Both the position numbers and the translations under genes were made by a program. A stretch of DNA of 64,000 nt from Candidatus Pantoea varia (lineage in GTDB: Bacteria; Pseudomonadota; Gammaproteobacteria; Enterobacterales; Enterobacteriaceae): the NCBI RefSeq assembly GCF_900115075.1, contig NZ_FOVG01000005.1, positions 1 through 64,000 on the forward strand. The letters are read 5' to 3'. Below the pieces are notes generated by a model. That model was not told the DNA's origin. It made no database searches and saw only the letters and a list, made by a program, of their open reading frames with translations. Below, piece by piece: positions 41,848 through 52,852 of this stretch; the stretch's first letter is position 1; each line of letters begins with the position of its first letter.

Positions 41848-42537
41848 CCGCGAAATTTCGACATGCGGCAACAGGCGCGCATCCGGGATATGCATCAGGT
41901 TGCCCTGCCGCAGGTTAATCCAGCAGGCCTGCAGTCCGCAGCGCAGTGAGCCGGCCACGTCGGTGGTGAGGTCATCCCCCACATGCAGAATATGGTGTGG
42001 CGCGATATCAAGGCGTTGCGCGGCAAGCTGATACATATCCTGCCACGGCTTGGCGCGTCCATCTGGTCCGGCCCGCAGCGTAAACTGAAAGTATTGCGCA
42101 ATGCCCATTTTTTCCGGGCAGGCGTTGCCATTGGTGACTGCCACCAGCGGAATTTTTTCCGCCAGCGCTTTCAGCGTCTGATGTGTCTCATCCGGCATCT
42201 CGACCTGACTCCGCCACTGATGGAATACCGCCATCACGTCTGCCGCGCCCGCAGTGGCTTCAGCGGCCGAGAGGCCGACATTCAGCATCGCCAGCTCCAC
42301 CGAACGGCGACGCCACTCCGAAACATCATGATAGATCTCAGGCTCACGCTGCAGCAGTGCATCACGCAACTGCTGATAATCCTCCGGCGTGAAGTCTCGC
42401 AAGGCTGGATGATAAGCCTGCAACGCCGCATGAGACTCCAGCGTGGTGCGACGAATCACCGGATAGTTATCGTAAAGCGTGTCATCAAGGTCGAAGGTCA
42501 TGGCTTTTATGGCCGACAGCGGACGATAAAACTTCAT
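41821..42537 (-). CDS. yigB: HAD phosphatase YigB (flavin-pathway phosphatase)
   Basis: HAD-superfamily phosphatase; E. coli YigB dephosphorylates 5-amino-6-(5-phosphoribitylamino)uracil and FMN. It has 238 residues, as in E. coli. Motif I is [11 protein letters not shown] (about 14-24), motif II is VAVTNGN and motif IV is [14 protein letters not shown]. Its ATG overlaps the xerC stop (ATGA), and its 3' end contains the uvrD promoter. Confidence 0.94.
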   Translation of the reverse strand: MKFYRPLSAIKAMTFDLDDTLYDNYPVIRRTTLESHAALQAYHPALRDFTPEDYQQLRDALLQREPEIYHDVSEWRRRSVELAMLNVGLSAAEATAGAADVMAVFHQWRSQVEMPDETHQTLKALAEKIPLVAVTNGNACPEKMGIAQYFQFTLRAGPDGRAKPWQDMYQLAAQRLDIAPHHILHVGDDLTTDVAGSLRCGLQACWINLRQGNLMHIPDARLLPHVEISRLASLTSLL

Positions 42538-43439
42538 TCGTTCTTTCCTCGTTTGGCGCGGGGATGCGCAGCGTCATACACCGAAGCCAGATGCTGGAAG
42601 TCGAGATGGGTGTAGATCTGCGTCGTCGACAGATTCGCATGCCCCAGTAACTCCTGCACGGCGCGCAGGTCGCCGCTGGATTCCAGCAGATGCGTGGCAA
42701 AAGAGTGTCGCAACTTATGCGGATGGATATGGCTCGCCACACCCTGTCTGATGCCCCATTCGGCAAAGCGCTTCTGCACGTTGCGTGGAGAGATGCGGTT
42801 GCCGCGCGTCGACAGAAACAGCGCATCATCCTGGGCACCGAATGTTTCACGCAGCGGCAGCCAGTGCTGGATCCAGGTAACCGCCGTGCGGCCAATCGGT
42901 ACCCGACGCTCCTTGCTGCCCTTACCGACGACCCACACTTCGCCTGAATCGAGATCGACATGGCGGCAATCCATATTCACCAGTTCGGAGAGACGCAGAC
43001 CGCCGCCATACATCACTTCCAGCATCGCCCGGTCGCGCACCGCCAGCGGATCGTCAAGGTTGATCTCCAGCAGCTGATTCACTTCATCAACATCGATATT
43101 TTTAGGCAGATGGCGCGCTTTACGTGGCGTCATCACCCCTTTGGCCGGATTAGCGGAGAGCAAACCCTGGCTTACCTGCCAGTCGAGAAAACTGCGCAGG
43201 GCGGAGAGACGCAGCGCAAGGCTGCTGGCAGAAAGTCCGGCGCGACGACTGCGTGCCGCCATGCTGCGCACCTGCGCCGGTTCCAGCTGTGCCCAGTTGC
43301 TGAGTTTCATCTCATCCGCAATCGCCAGTAGCGCGGCAAGCTGTCGCGCATAGCTGCTCTGGGTTAACGGGCTGAGCTGGCGCTCCACTTTCAGGTAGCG
43401 CAGAAATCCGTCGACGGCCTCCTGCAGCGCGCTGCTCAT
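42534..43439 (-). CDS. xerC: Site-specific tyrosine recombinase XerC
   Basis: Partner of XerD in resolving chromosome dimers at dif. The 301-residue protein (E. coli 298) has an N-terminal SAM-like DNA-binding domain and a C-terminal catalytic domain. Catalytic residues are Arg in [15 protein letters not shown], His and Arg in [12 protein letters not shown], and His and nucleophile Tyr in [14 protein letters not shown]. Overlaps yigA upstream and yigB downstream by ATGA junctions. Confidence 0.96.
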   Translation of the reverse strand: MSSALQEAVDGFLRYLKVERQLSPLTQSSYARQLAALLAIADEMKLSNWAQLEPAQVRSMAARSRRAGLSASSLALRLSALRSFLDWQVSQGLLSANPAKGVMTPRKARHLPKNIDVDEVNQLLEINLDDPLAVRDRAMLEVMYGGGLRLSELVNMDCRHVDLDSGEVWVVGKGSKERRVPIGRTAVTWIQHWLPLRETFGAQDDALFLSTRGNRISPRNVQKRFAEWGIRQGVASHIHPHKLRHSFATHLLESSGDLRAVQELLGHANLSTTQIYTHLDFQHLASVYDAAHPRAKRGKNE

Positions 43440-44140
43440 GCGCGTTCAACCCAGCGGGAAAGCAGATCAGGCATCATCTGCGACAGATGCTGTAACAGCA
43501 GTGTCCCCATGCCCGATTGATAGTGCTGGCTGTCACGACTGCTGAACACCAGCACGCCGAGATCGCCCTCTTCGCCCATCAGCGACATCGCAACCGAGCC
43601 GATCGCTTTGGCCTGCGGTAGCAGCAACAGCAGTTCCGGCCCATTAATGTTGCCGAGATAGTGATGCTGATTGCCGAAGCGCTGAATACGCAGCGGTTCA
43701 AACGCCTGACGCGACAGGCTTAGCTGAAAGAAATCGGAGGGCGCGCCCAGCAGCCATTTATCACTGAACAGCCGAACATTGGCGCCCGCCAGGCCCAGCT
43801 CACGCGCCCAGCGATGCAGGCGGTTAAGCATATCCTGCAGGGAGTCAGCCGCGGCCAGATGGCTTTCCAGCGACAGCAGGCGGTCAAACAGTTCGTGGTT
43901 AGCGCTGGCCTGCTCCATCAGCAGCGTAATCTCTTCTTCCAGTCGCTGGATGTGATTGCGTTGCCGCGCCATATGCCACTCAACCAGTGAGACGCTGCCG
44001 CGCACCGGATGCGGCACGGCCATCTGTTCAACTTCGCGGGCATTGCGGATGAAGAAATCGGGATTCTGCCGCAGATAATCACTGACGGCCTGATCGTCCA
44101 GCAGAACCGAACTGTCAGTCTGCTCTTCGATATTTTTCAT
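43436..44140 (-). CDS. yigA: DUF484 family protein YigA
   Basis: A 234-residue soluble protein (E. coli YigA 235) with a GAF-like DUF484 domain and a helical N-terminus. Conserved blocks are [36 protein letters not shown] and [17 protein letters not shown]. Its function is unknown; its constant place between dapF and xerC is the main clue. Starts inside the dapF stop (ATGA overlap). Confidence 0.9.
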   Translation of the reverse strand: MKNIEEQTDSSVLLDDQAVSDYLRQNPDFFIRNAREVEQMAVPHPVRGSVSLVEWHMARQRNHIQRLEEEITLLMEQASANHELFDRLLSLESHLAAADSLQDMLNRLHRWARELGLAGANVRLFSDKWLLGAPSDFFQLSLSRQAFEPLRIQRFGNQHHYLGNINGPELLLLLPQAKAIGSVAMSLMGEEGDLGVLVFSSRDSQHYQSGMGTLLLQHLSQMMPDLLSRWVERA

Positions 44141-44961
44141 AGATGAATAAACCCATCGTAGACGTGTGTCGCAGGCCCGGTCATGTAGAGCGGCTGACCG
44201 GCACCTTTCCAGGAGATATGCAGCGTTCCGCCAGGCAGATCGACCCGCACTTTCGGTGCCAGAATGCCCTGCTGAATGCCGCATGCAACGGCAGCACAGG
44301 CGCCACTGCCGCACGCCTGCGTTTCACCCGCTCCGCGTTCGTAGACGCGCAGCCGGATATGTTCGGGATTGATGATCTCCATAAAACCGACATTGACGCG
44401 ATCCGGGAAGCGCTCGTGGCTCTCCAGAATCGGGCCCAGCAGTTCAACCTGCGCGGTTTTAACGCTTTCCACCTGGATGACACAGTGAGGATTTCCCATC
44501 GACACCGCACCCAGCATCACCGTCTGCTCGGCCACGCGCAGCAGATAGAGATTTTCGGCTTTATTGGCGCGGAACGGCACCTGCTGAGGCTCAAAATTGG
44601 GCTCGCCCATGTTCACGCGTACCTGATCGTCAGGCGTCACGGTGAGGACCATGCGGCCATTCTGGGTACTGACCCGGATATCGGTTTTGTTGGTCAGCCC
44701 TTTCAGCTGAACAAAACGGGCAAAGCAGCGCGCGCCGTTGCCGCACTGGGCCACTTCACTGCCGTCGGCGTTGAAAATGCGATAGTGGAAATCGAGATCG
44801 GGATCATAAGGCGGTTCAACAATCAGCAGTTGATCAAAACCGATCCCCAGATGACGATCGGCCAGCCGGCGGATCAATTCCGGCGAGAAGAAGACGTTTT
44901 GTGTTACCGCATCCACAACCATAAAATCGTTGCCGAGACCGTGCATTTTGGAGAACTGCAT
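44137..44961 (-). CDS. dapF: Diaminopimelate epimerase
   Basis: Interconverts LL- and meso-diaminopimelate for lysine and peptidoglycan synthesis. The start at [19 protein letters not shown] follows GGAG and gives 274 residues, as in E. coli. The two catalytic Cys lie in AQCGNGARC (about 73) and QACGSGACA (about 217). Follows lptM by 28 bp and is coupled to yigA. Confidence 0.97.
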   Translation of the reverse strand: MQFSKMHGLGNDFMVVDAVTQNVFFSPELIRRLADRHLGIGFDQLLIVEPPYDPDLDFHYRIFNADGSEVAQCGNGARCFARFVQLKGLTNKTDIRVSTQNGRMVLTVTPDDQVRVNMGEPNFEPQQVPFRANKAENLYLLRVAEQTVMLGAVSMGNPHCVIQVESVKTAQVELLGPILESHERFPDRVNVGFMEIINPEHIRLRVYERGAGETQACGSGACAAVACGIQQGILAPKVRVDLPGGTLHISWKGAGQPLYMTGPATHVYDGFIHL

Positions 44962-44989
44962 TTTTTGCTCCGCCGGATAAGCCATCAGA

Positions 44990-45190
44990 TTAGTTCGCTT
45001 GTGCGCCTGAATTACCGGTCACCAGACCGCCAACATCGGCTTTCGTGGCATCCGCTTTCTGGCTTTCGGTCGGCGCTTGTTGTTTCTTCGGCTGATCCTT
45101 CGGCGGGAAGTAAAGCGGTCCTTTCAGACCACAACCTGCAAGGCTGGTTACTGCCAGTGTCATGGCCAACAGGCTTATTACTTTCTTCAT
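44990..45190 (-). CDS. lptM: LPS-assembly lipoprotein LptM (YifL)
   Basis: A 66-residue lipoprotein with signal [20 protein letters not shown] and the lipid-modified Cys20. The conserved post-lipobox segment [14 protein letters not shown] is present, followed by a Lys/Ala/Gln-rich tail. E. coli LptM (67 residues) helps oxidative maturation of LptD at the outer membrane. It heads the lptM-dapF-yigA-xerC-yigB series. Confidence 0.93.
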   Translation of the reverse strand: MKKVISLLAMTLAVTSLAGCGLKGPLYFPPKDQPKKQQAPTESQKADATKADVGGLVTGNSGAQAN

Positions 45191-45337
45191 TCTTTATGCT
45201 CTTCATGTCCTTTACCTGGATGCTTATCATCGCAGTTGAAGGTGGAAAAGCAACAGGAAATCCCCGCTAATAGCGTGAACCGGGTGACAAGCCAGAAAGA
45301 TAGCGGCCACCTGCAGAGCGCAGGCAGCCCGTCAGCA

Positions 45338-47896
45338 TCAATGCACCTGATAGCGCGGTTGATAGTCGCTGTTATCGTTATCAGGCTGCGTCGTACACAG
45401 CTGCGTCAGCGTCTGACTACGGAACGGAATCACCTGGAATCGCTCACCGGTGTTCACAATCTGGTAGAACTGCGGCAGGTTGAAGTTGATAAAGCTCGAT
45501 CCATAGGTGAAGCGATCGTGCGATGAGGAGTAGAAACGGCTGACGTCGCGTACCAGCTCCTCTTTGCTGCCTTCACAGTGATGATAGACCTCAACCCGAT
45601 TGGTCTCATCGAGAATGTAGATATTGAAGCCGCGCTCATCCGTGGTGTTTTCAAAGAAGAACTGAATGATGCCTTCGCTGGCATAGCCGTTGACCACGGG
45701 GGGCAGCGGCGTCTGATTCGTTTCGACTTTGATCGACAAGCCGTGCAGTTTGTTGTTGGAGATCGCGCCATAAAACTCCACCGCGTTTTCCAGCTTCTGC
45801 ACAGAGACACTCATACGTTCAAAGAACAGACCCCAGGTCTCGCCTGCCATACGCAGCGCTTTAAAGCGGCCCGGCTCCTGACGTGTGCTGGAGAGGCGCA
45901 GCTCAATGCACTCTGAGACCAGCTGCTGCACACGCGTGCGAATCAGACCGCGCAGATGCTGGCTATAGCAGAACACTTCAACCGTATCCGGCGGTGCGGC
46001 ATCCTGATGCATCTTGCCGAGAATGGTTTTCAGCCCTTCGATCATCGCCTGTTCGCCGCTGAAGTGAAGCGTACGCACCTCATTCCAGGAGTTGCGATAG
46101 AGCAGATCGATGCTGCCAATCAGGCACTGCTGCTGCTGACCAAAACTAAAGACATCCAGCTTGCGGAAGTCGAAGTGCACCACCTGATTGCGGAAGGCCG
46201 CCGTCGGGTCATGCTCAAGGTTAACAATAATCGCCAGGTGACGGATTTCGCACGGGCTGTAGAGCGCTTTTGGCGTCGGCGAAGGCAGGCGCAGCGGGAA
46301 GTGGCTGGAAACATCGTTAACCAGCTCCTGCAGACGCGCCAGATCGCAAATCTCATTACCTTTAATATGCAGCCGGGTTTTGCGGGTCAGCAGACCATTG
46401 AACCACGCCCACGCCACCAGCTTGTTCAGGTAGCGGTTATATTCCAGCGGCTGATGGCTGATGATCGAATCCATATCCGGTGCCTGGTTATAGAGATACC
46501 AGCCGGAACGGTTGGCTCGGCCAGGCGGCACATGAATAAAGGTCAGATTCGGTTCAGAGAGATCGGGCGAAATCTGCGGATTCACCAGCGTCACTTTGCC
46601 CGGCAGCGCTTCAAACGCGGCGTACAGTTTACGGGTCAACACACCAATATCCTGTGGGCTGGCGCTGACGCTTAAGTTATTGCGGCGGGCAAAGCGGATC
46701 AGGTTGCGATAACTCTGCATCATCGCATCCAGCAATTCGTTATGGGCTTCGCGTACCCGCTCGATTTTCCACTCGGCACGGTTGTCCAGAATGGCGATCT
46801 TCTCTTCGTTCCAGCCCCACTCTTTCACCAGCTGCGATAAAATCTCGCGACGCCAGCCAGTGCGATGCTGATGATCGTCGGTGCTGAGCTTTTCACACAC
46901 CTTGAGATAGAAGCAGCGACGCACCAGGTCAAGGCGCGGCTGATCGTCCACGCTGGTCAGGTAGTGCGTCACGCGCTCCAGCATCATGCAGTAAGGATCA
47001 AGTCCGAAGCAGATGATTTCACCGTCGTGCAGGCGCTGTTTGATATCCATCGCCAGCAGTTGCGTGTTCGGGTATTCCCAGCTGTAGGCTTCGAGCAGCA
47101 GCGTTTTCAGCACGGCTTTATAAGGTGAGTCGATACTTTTATAGAGCTGCCACAGGCTGGCACCGAAATACTCTTCTGCCGACAGCGTGCCGAGGCCGCC
47201 CAGATCGAGCCACTCGTTGGGCGTCAGCACGCCTTTGGCGTACAGCGACATCACGTAGTCGTCGTAATGATGCTCTTCTTCGCCCGGCACCATATTCCAC
47301 AGGATGCGTTTGCCCGCCATACGAACCGCGGTACGGTAAAACTCATCCAGCAGTAAAATGTGTTGGGTAGAGCCGCAGTCTTCACCGCCCAGGCTGCCGC
47401 TTTCGTTGTGACGGAAGCGGTTCTCATCAATCAGGAAGAAACTCACTTCCACGCCCATCGAGACGCACCACTTCTGCAACAGCGTGCATTTGCGCTGCAG
47501 ATTCAGGCGCTCTTCATTATCAAGCCAGGATTGATGGCAGACCCAGATATCAAGATCCGAGACGCTGTTCTGACCGACCGAGGAGGTGCTGCCCATGGAA
47601 TAGATCGCCGTGATCGGCATTTCGCCTTTCGGCACATCGGCATGGCGCAGGTCGCTGTCGCCGGTAAGATCGGCCAGTAGCTGACGCTGATTTTCATCAG
47701 GCGTGTAGAAGCTGATGCCATGTGGAACGCTACCTTCAAGGTAACCCGGCATCTGAGGGTGTTGATAATGTAATAAGGTTGGCAGCAGACTGTAGACGCG
47801 CTGGAAAGCGGGTCCCATGGCAGCCAGCGCACGGTCAACGCGCAGCTGGTTAATTGCATCCAGTCTCTGTTTCAGTGTCTCAATGTAGAGGTACAA
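45338..47896 (-). CDS. cyaA: Class I adenylate cyclase
   Basis: Makes cAMP for CRP. The chosen start is the TTG that begins [17 protein letters not shown], the same rare start codon used in E. coli, giving 852 residues (E. coli 848). A frame extension further upstream has no support. The N-terminal catalytic nucleotidyltransferase region has [18 protein letters not shown]. The C-terminal regulatory half ends in a short divergent tail after VIPFRSQTL. Divergent from hemC; cyaY is not found between its end and lptM. Confidence 0.97.
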   Translation of the reverse strand: MYLYIETLKQRLDAINQLRVDRALAAMGPAFQRVYSLLPTLLHYQHPQMPGYLEGSVPHGISFYTPDENQRQLLADLTGDSDLRHADVPKGEMPITAIYSMGSTSSVGQNSVSDLDIWVCHQSWLDNEERLNLQRKCTLLQKWCVSMGVEVSFFLIDENRFRHNESGSLGGEDCGSTQHILLLDEFYRTAVRMAGKRILWNMVPGEEEHHYDDYVMSLYAKGVLTPNEWLDLGGLGTLSAEEYFGASLWQLYKSIDSPYKAVLKTLLLEAYSWEYPNTQLLAMDIKQRLHDGEIICFGLDPYCMMLERVTHYLTSVDDQPRLDLVRRCFYLKVCEKLSTDDHQHRTGWRREILSQLVKEWGWNEEKIAILDNRAEWKIERVREAHNELLDAMMQSYRNLIRFARRNNLSVSASPQDIGVLTRKLYAAFEALPGKVTLVNPQISPDLSEPNLTFIHVPPGRANRSGWYLYNQAPDMDSIISHQPLEYNRYLNKLVAWAWFNGLLTRKTRLHIKGNEICDLARLQELVNDVSSHFPLRLPSPTPKALYSPCEIRHLAIIVNLEHDPTAAFRNQVVHFDFRKLDVFSFGQQQQCLIGSIDLLYRNSWNEVRTLHFSGEQAMIEGLKTILGKMHQDAAPPDTVEVFCYSQHLRGLIRTRVQQLVSECIELRLSSTRQEPGRFKALRMAGETWGLFFERMSVSVQKLENAVEFYGAISNNKLHGLSIKVETNQTPLPPVVNGYASEGIIQFFFENTTDERGFNIYILDETNRVEVYHHCEGSKEELVRDVSRFYSSSHDRFTYGSSFINFNLPQFYQIVNTGERFQVIPFRSQTLTQLCTTQPDNDNSDYQPRYQVH

Positions 47897-47989
47897 GACG
47901 TTTCGCCTGATTGTCCCAGTGTTTAAGCACCCTGTTTCCACGCTCTGCCGCTTATAAAAGTCAAAAAGTGGGCAGATAATTGCTGGAAA

Positions 47990-48005
47990 CGTGATCAATC
48001 TAACA
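47990..48005. promoter_or_regulatory. CRP site at the cyaA promoter
   Basis: On the minus strand TGTTAGATTGATCACG fits the CRP consensus imperfectly and matches the site at the E. coli cyaA P2 promoter, where CRP-cAMP represses cyaA. The rest of the 317-bp cyaA-hemC gap (47897-48213) shows promoter-like A/T-rich DNA but no gene. Confidence 0.72.
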
Positions 48006-48213
48006 CTCGCCAGATTGACCGTAAAGAAAGTTGCGCTACCTAACAGTTTAGCACGTTCTTACCAGCTTCCCGCCTTTTCAGCACGGCTTCCCACGTTATG
48101 GCTTGATAAACCGGGCATGAAACCACGCGCAGGCCGTTTTCAATCCGTTGAAACTGACAGTATTCACCCAGAGATGATAGGATATTCAGTGAACGATAAA
48201 AATGGTTAACAGC

Positions 48214-49155
48214 ATGTTAGACAAAATTTTCAGAATTGCTACAAGACAAAGCCCGCTCGCATTATGGCAGGCACATTATGTACAGCAACGCCTCATGAGT
48301 GCCCATCCGGGACTGCGCGTTGAGCTGGTGCCTATGGTCACGAAAGGTGACATTATCCTTGATACGCCGCTGGCAAAAGTGGGCGGCAAAGGACTGTTTG
48401 TCAAAGAGCTTGAGCTGGCGATGCAGGATGGCCGTGCCGATATGGCAGTGCATTCGATGAAGGATGTGCCGGTCAGTTTCCCTGAAGGTCTGGGCCTGGT
48501 GACCATCTGCGAGCGCGACGATCCGCGCGATGCGTTCGTTTCTCATCATTATGACTCTATTGACGCGCTACCACAGGGTGCCATCGTCGGCACCTCGAGC
48601 CTGCGTCGTCAGTGCCAGATTAGCGCGCGCCGTCCGGATCTGGTGATCCGCTCGCTGCGTGGCAATGTGGGCACCCGCCTCGGCAAGCTCGATGCCGGCG
48701 AGTATGACGCGATTATTCTTGCCGTCGCCGGGCTGAAACGCCTGGGACTGGAAGATCGCATTCGGCAGGCAATGCCTGCCGAAGTTTCCCTGCCCGCCGT
48801 GGGTCAGGGTGCGGTCGGCATTGAATGCCGTCTGGACGACAGCGTCTTAATTGACCTGTTACGGGCACTGAACCACGATGACACCGAAGTCTGTGTGAGA
48901 GCGGAACGCGCCATGAATACCCGCTTAGAAGGTGGCTGCCAGGTGCCCATTGGCAGTTTCGCGGTGCTGGAAGGCGATGACCTCTGGCTGCGCGGCATGG
49001 TCGGCGCACCGGATGGGCGGGTGATGGTCAGCGGCGAACGCCGTGGTCCACGCGCGCAGGCAGAACAGATGGGCATTTCACTGGCCGATGAACTACTGAA
49101 TGGTGGCGCACGTGAAATCCTGAAAGAAGTTTACCAGGGGCAGCCGCCGGCATGA
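48214..49155 (+). CDS. hemC: Hydroxymethylbilane synthase (porphobilinogen deaminase)
   Basis: Polymerises four porphobilinogens into hydroxymethylbilane on the way to haem. The start at [19 protein letters not shown] gives 313 residues, identical to E. coli in length; an in-frame ATG at 48202 is possible. The dipyrromethane cofactor Cys lies in [11 protein letters not shown], and the substrate-binding SSLRRQCQ is present. First of hemCDXY; its stop overlaps the hemD start (ATGA). Confidence 0.96.
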   Translation: MLDKIFRIATRQSPLALWQAHYVQQRLMSAHPGLRVELVPMVTKGDIILDTPLAKVGGKGLFVKELELAMQDGRADMAVHSMKDVPVSFPEGLGLVTICERDDPRDAFVSHHYDSIDALPQGAIVGTSSLRRQCQISARRPDLVIRSLRGNVGTRLGKLDAGEYDAIILAVAGLKRLGLEDRIRQAMPAEVSLPAVGQGAVGIECRLDDSVLIDLLRALNHDDTEVCVRAERAMNTRLEGGCQVPIGSFAVLEGDDLWLRGMVGAPDGRVMVSGERRGPRAQAEQMGISLADELLNGGAREILKEVYQGQPPA

Positions 49156-49880
49156 CCATCCTGGTGACGCGCCCGGAACCCGCAGCGGCAGAGCTGGTAT
49201 CACGCCTGCATGCCCTTGGCAAACAGGCGTGGAGCCTGCCGCTGATCGAGTTTGCACCGGGCGCTGACCTCGCCTCTCTGCCCCAGAAGCTAGCCGGACT
49301 TCGTGCTGGCGACCTCGTCTTTATCCTTTCTCAGCAGGTTATTCACTACGCACAGCACGCGATCAAAGCATGGCCCACTGAGCTGGACTATTATGCAATT
49401 GGTCGTAGCACCGCGCTGGCGTTTCACACCGTCAGCGGACAGCAGGTGACCTGGCCTCATGCTCATGAAACCAGTGAGGAGTTGATCCAGATAAACACGC
49501 TTCAGCAAGTTGCCGGTAAACGTGCGCTGATTCTGCGTGGCGATCCTGGTCGCGAATTGCTGGCAGAGACCTTAACCCGGCGAGGTGCTGAGGTGACGTT
49601 TGCTGCCTGCTATCAGCGCTGCCAGAAGCATTATGATGGACCCGTTGAAGGCCGCCGCTGGCGCGATCGCGGCGTCTCTGTGCTGGTGGTGACCAGCGGT
49701 GAAATGTTACAACAGCTCTTTTCGCTGTTCCCCGCAGTTGATCGCGAGGAATGGCTGCTCCACTGCCGACTGATTGTCGTCAGTGAACGTTTGGCTACCC
49801 TGGCCGCTGGATTAGGTTGGCAGGATATTCAGGTAGCCGATGGTGCCGATAACGATGCGCTGCTGCGCGCGTTACGCTGA
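49152..49880 (+). CDS. hemD: Uroporphyrinogen-III synthase
   Basis: Cyclises hydroxymethylbilane with inversion of ring D to give uroporphyrinogen III. The 242-residue protein (E. coli 246) is poorly conserved, as is usual for this family. It is recognised by the start [19 protein letters not shown], the [12 protein letters not shown] segment, [17 protein letters not shown] and the C-terminal [14 protein letters not shown]. Coupled to hemC by an ATGA overlap. Confidence 0.95.
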   Translation: MTILVTRPEPAAAELVSRLHALGKQAWSLPLIEFAPGADLASLPQKLAGLRAGDLVFILSQQVIHYAQHAIKAWPTELDYYAIGRSTALAFHTVSGQQVTWPHAHETSEELIQINTLQQVAGKRALILRGDPGRELLAETLTRRGAEVTFAACYQRCQKHYDGPVEGRRWRDRGVSVLVVTSGEMLQQLFSLFPAVDREEWLLHCRLIVVSERLATLAAGLGWQDIQVADGADNDALLRALR

Positions 49881-49905
49881 ACTTTAACAATGGGATGTGC
49901 CACAT

Positions 49906-51039
49906 ATGACGGAACAAAAAGACTCCTCCGCCATGGTTGAAGAAACCACCCCAGCGGTCGACCGCTCTCCTTCCAGCAACAGCACACCACCGCGTAATGC
50001 GAAAAATGGTGGCATGGTGTTGGGAGCAGTTGCGATTGTCATCGCGCTGGCGATTGGTGCGGGTTTATACCTTAACGGGAAACATCAGGCTGATTTACAG
50101 GCACAAACCAATCAGAAGCTGAGCGATCAGTTAAGCGCGTTGCAGCAGCAAGCCAGCAGCGATAAACAGCAGCTGACACAGCAACTGAGTGGCGCTGAAA
50201 CCGCGTTGCAGACGGCGCAACAGCAGCAGAGCGCGTCTGCAAAAGAGCTGGAAACCCTGCGTGAAAAAGTGGCCGTGATCTCTGGCAACGACGTACGCAG
50301 TTGGTTGCTGGCACAGGCTGACTATCTGGTGAAACTGGCCGGCCGCAAACTCTGGAGCGATCAGGATGTCACGACGGCTGCTGCACTGCTGAAAAGCGCC
50401 GATGCCAGCCTGGCCGACATGAACGATCCCAGCGTCATGAATGTGCGACGTGCGCTGACCCAGGATATCAGTAACCTCTCTTCTGTTACGCAGGTCGACT
50501 ACGACGGCGTCATCCTCAAGCTGAATCAGCTGTCAAATAACGTCGATAACCTGCGTCTGGCCGATAACGACAGCGATGATGCGCCGATGGACAGCGATGG
50601 CGGCGAACTCTCAGGTTCTGTGCGCGAATGGCGTCAGAATCTGGTGAAAAGCTGGCATAACTTTATGGATGATTTTATTACCATCCGTCGCCGCGATAAC
50701 ACCGCACAGCCGCTGCTGGCACCGAATCAGGATGTTTATCTGCGTGAGAATATCCGTTCGCGTCTGCTGATCGCTGCGCAGGCGGTACCGCGTCATCAGG
50801 ATGAGATTTATAAACAATCTATCGATACCGTTTCCGCCTGGGTTCGCGCCTGGTACGACACTAATGATGCCGCCACCAAAGCCTTCCTTGCCCAGCTGGA
50901 TGAGCTGAGTCAGCAGAACATCAATATGGATCTGCCGGATAACCTGGAAAGTCAGCCGTTGCTGGAACAGCTGATGCAGACCCGCGTGCGAAACCTGTTA
51001 GCGCAACCTTCTGCCGCTGCTAATCAGCAGGGAGGCTAA
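49906..51039 (+). CDS. hemX: HemX family membrane protein
   Basis: Despite older labels as uroporphyrinogen-III methyltransferase it has no SAM-binding motif. The 377-residue protein (E. coli 393) has a Ser/Pro/Thr-rich cytoplasmic N-terminus, one membrane helix (about residues 33-54) and a periplasmic Gln-rich coiled coil (about 60-120). A conserved domain follows with [20 protein letters not shown] and [15 protein letters not shown]. Role unclear; always found with hemD and hemY. Confidence 0.92.
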   Translation: MTEQKDSSAMVEETTPAVDRSPSSNSTPPRNAKNGGMVLGAVAIVIALAIGAGLYLNGKHQADLQAQTNQKLSDQLSALQQQASSDKQQLTQQLSGAETALQTAQQQQSASAKELETLREKVAVISGNDVRSWLLAQADYLVKLAGRKLWSDQDVTTAAALLKSADASLADMNDPSVMNVRRALTQDISNLSSVTQVDYDGVILKLNQLSNNVDNLRLADNDSDDAPMDSDGGELSGSVREWRQNLVKSWHNFMDDFITIRRRDNTAQPLLAPNQDVYLRENIRSRLLIAAQAVPRHQDEIYKQSIDTVSAWVRAWYDTNDAATKAFLAQLDELSQQNINMDLPDNLESQPLLEQLMQTRVRNLLAQPSAAANQQGG

Positions 51040-51041
51040 GG

Positions 51042-52238
51042 ATGCTTAAGGTATTTATCCTCTTTATCCTGCTGATTGCTGGCGTCGTGCTGGGACCGAT
51101 GATTGCCGGTCATCAGGGCTATGTGCTGATTCAGACCGATAACTGGAACATCGAAACCAGCGTTACCGGCCTGGTGATTATCCTTATCCTGAGTCTGCTG
51201 GTGATTCTGGCCGTGGAATGGCTGTTGCGTCGCGTGCTGCACACCGGAGCGCGTACCCGAGGCTGGTTTACCGGACGTAAACGCCGTCGCGCCCAGCGTC
51301 ATACCCAGTCGGCGCTGATGAAGCTGGCGGAAGGTGACCATCGTCAGGTGGAAAAACTGCTGTCTAAAGATGCCGATCACGCCGATGTGCCGGTAGCCAA
51401 CTATCTGCTGGCAGCCGAAGCCGCCCAACAGCGTGGCGATGAAATTCGTGCCAATCAGCACCTTGAACGTGCTGCTGAGCTGTCTGAAAGCAATACCATC
51501 CCGGTGGAAATTACCCGTGCACGTATTCAGCTGGCCCGTAACGAAGATCACGCTGCGCGTCACAGCATTGACCGTCTGCTGGAAGTGGCTCCGCGTCACC
51601 CTGAAGTGCTGCGTCTGGCCGAACAGGCTTATGTCCGCACCGGTGCCTGGAGCGCCCTGCTGGATATTCTGCCTGCTATGCAGAAGTCGCAGGTTGGCGA
51701 TGAGCTGCATCGCGATGCATTGCAGCAGCAGGCCTGGCTGGGTCTGATGAATCAGGCGATGGCCGACCAGGGCAGCGATGGACTGAAGCGCTGGTGGAGC
51801 ACGCTGAGCCGCAAAACCCGTCAGGATACCACCCTGCAGGTGGCTATGGCGGATCATCTGATTGAATGTAACGATCACGACACCGCGCAGTCGATCGTGC
51901 TGGAAGGCCTCAAGCGTCATTATGACGATCGTCTGGTACTGCTGATGCCTCGTATCAAAAGCGGTAATCCGGAAGCGCTGGAGAAGGCATTACGCCAGCA
52001 GATCAAACAGCATGGCGCAACGCCGTTGCTGCATAGTACGCTGGGACAATTGCTGATGCGTCATGGCGAATGGCAGCAGGCGGCTGACGCGCTGCAGCAG
52101 GCGCTGGCACAACGTCCGGATGCCTTCGATTATGCATGGCTGGCAGATGTCTACGATCGTCTGCATCGTCCGGAAGAGGCCGCGAAAATGCGCCGTGAAG
52201 GTTTGTTGCTGACGCTGAAGAATAATCCCAACGTCTGA
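51042..52238 (+). CDS. hemY: HemY family TPR membrane protein
   Basis: A 398-residue protein, the same as E. coli HemY, with two N-terminal membrane helices (about 2-22 and 42-62), then TPR-like helical repeats. The conserved start is MLKVFILFILLIAGVVLGPM. This is not the protoporphyrinogen oxidase also called HemY in other bacteria; it is an ancillary haem-pathway protein of unsettled mechanism. Begins 2 bp after hemX; a strong terminator follows. Confidence 0.94.
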   Translation: MLKVFILFILLIAGVVLGPMIAGHQGYVLIQTDNWNIETSVTGLVIILILSLLVILAVEWLLRRVLHTGARTRGWFTGRKRRRAQRHTQSALMKLAEGDHRQVEKLLSKDADHADVPVANYLLAAEAAQQRGDEIRANQHLERAAELSESNTIPVEITRARIQLARNEDHAARHSIDRLLEVAPRHPEVLRLAEQAYVRTGAWSALLDILPAMQKSQVGDELHRDALQQQAWLGLMNQAMADQGSDGLKRWWSTLSRKTRQDTTLQVAMADHLIECNDHDTAQSIVLEGLKRHYDDRLVLLMPRIKSGNPEALEKALRQQIKQHGATPLLHSTLGQLLMRHGEWQQAADALQQALAQRPDAFDYAWLADVYDRLHRPEEAAKMRREGLLLTLKNNPNV

Positions 52239-52260
52239 TGCAGTTGTCAGACAGGATAAA

Positions 52261-52282
52261 GCCGGGCTCGCCCGGCTTTTTT
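52261..52282 (+). terminator. Rho-independent terminator of hemCDXY
   Basis: GCCGGG / CCCGGC stem with a CTCG loop, followed by TTTTTT, 22 bp after the hemY stop. Confidence 0.9.
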
Positions 52283-52315
52283 GTGCCCGTAATCTGCCAC
52301 TGCGTTCTCGCAGGC

Positions 52316-52514
52316 AAAAAAAACACCTGCCATTGGCAGGTGCAAGATCAGGTCGGTAAGACAACCGGGAGGTACCTGACTCAACGTGGTGTCTGTTAAC
52401 CCTGTAAGACTTTCGCGATACAGGCAGGCAGACAACAGGTACCTAAAATTGGCTCTGCATCATTCCCAGGTTTATGTTGCATCAGCAAACATAAGAGGTG
52501 GAATGAGCATCTAC
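52316..52514 (-). ncRNA. glmZ: Small regulatory RNA GlmZ
   Basis: About 199 nt on the minus strand. The 5' end GTAGATGCTCATTCCACCTC is nearly identical to E. coli GlmZ, and further conserved blocks follow (CTTATGTTTG, CACGTTGAGT, GTTGTCTTAC, GACCTG). It ends in the terminator stem CACCTGCC / GGCAGGTG plus eight T. In E. coli GlmZ, with Hfq, activates translation of glmS (glucosamine-6-phosphate synthase), and RapZ guides its cleavage by RNase E; GlmY protects it. The position next to hemY is the same as in E. coli. The 5' end is inferred from alignment and promoter spacing. Confidence 0.93.
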
Positions 52515-52525
52515 AGCAGAAGTAT

Positions 52526-52541
52526 TGCACAAGCCGTGCCA
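52526..52541 (-). promoter_or_regulatory. Sigma-54 promoter of glmZ
   Basis: On the minus strand TGGCACGGCTTGTGCA has the GG (-24) and GC (-12) exactly 12 bp apart. The -12 GC lies 12-13 bp before the predicted first base of GlmZ. Confidence 0.88.
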
Positions 52542-52570
52542 GGTTAAGATTTATTTTTAAAGTGTTTTTA

Positions 52571-52583
52571 AATCAATACATTA
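52571..52583. promoter_or_regulatory. IHF site of the glmZ control region
   Basis: AATCAATACATTA is a perfect fit to WATCAA-N4-TTR. It lies between the sigma-54 promoter and the two upstream activator sites, where a DNA bend is needed to bring the activator to the polymerase. Confidence 0.78.
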
Positions 52584-52625
52584 AGTGGACTACTAAATCT
52601 TTCTTCAGCGACGTACGGCAGGAAG

Positions 52626-52643
52626 TGTCGGTATCAGGCGACA
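52626..52643. promoter_or_regulatory. GlrR activator site, proximal
   Basis: TGTCGGTATCAGGCGACA is TGTC-N10-GACA, the GlrR (YfhA) recognition pattern known from glmY and glmZ promoters. Confidence 0.82.
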
Positions 52644-52657
52644 GCTGGCATTTTCTC

Positions 52658-52675
52658 TGTCTCTGAATGGAGACA
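52658..52675. promoter_or_regulatory. GlrR activator site, distal
   Basis: TGTCTCTGAATGGAGACA is a second TGTC-N10-GACA, 32 bp from the first (three helical turns), so both lie on the same face of the DNA. Confidence 0.82.
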
Positions 52676-52852
52676 GCGGGGTGATTCTTACTGCGAACTC
52701 AACAATAACAATGACTTATTTGTCGGCAATTCACGACGCTGTTGCTCCTGCTCATATTGCGAACGGAATCAAAGCGCAGTAACTCTGGTTGAAACGGATA
52801 AGCTCACACGCTGCCCGCTCTCACCGCTGCGCAGGCTTCAGGGAGCATACGT

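Noticed and set aside
44143..45270. 375-codon open frame on the plus strand covering dapF and lptM
   Set aside because: Antisense to two well-supported genes; not a relocated cyaY, since no frataxin-like motif is present.
45270..45340. Possible intrinsic terminator after cyaA (CCTGC/GCAGG stem)
   Set aside because: The stem is short and not followed by a T-run on the minus strand, so I do not annotate it.
49906..51039. hemX as uroporphyrinogen-III C-methyltransferase
   Set aside because: The traditional label is not supported: there is no SAM-binding motif, and the protein is a single-span membrane protein with a coiled coil.
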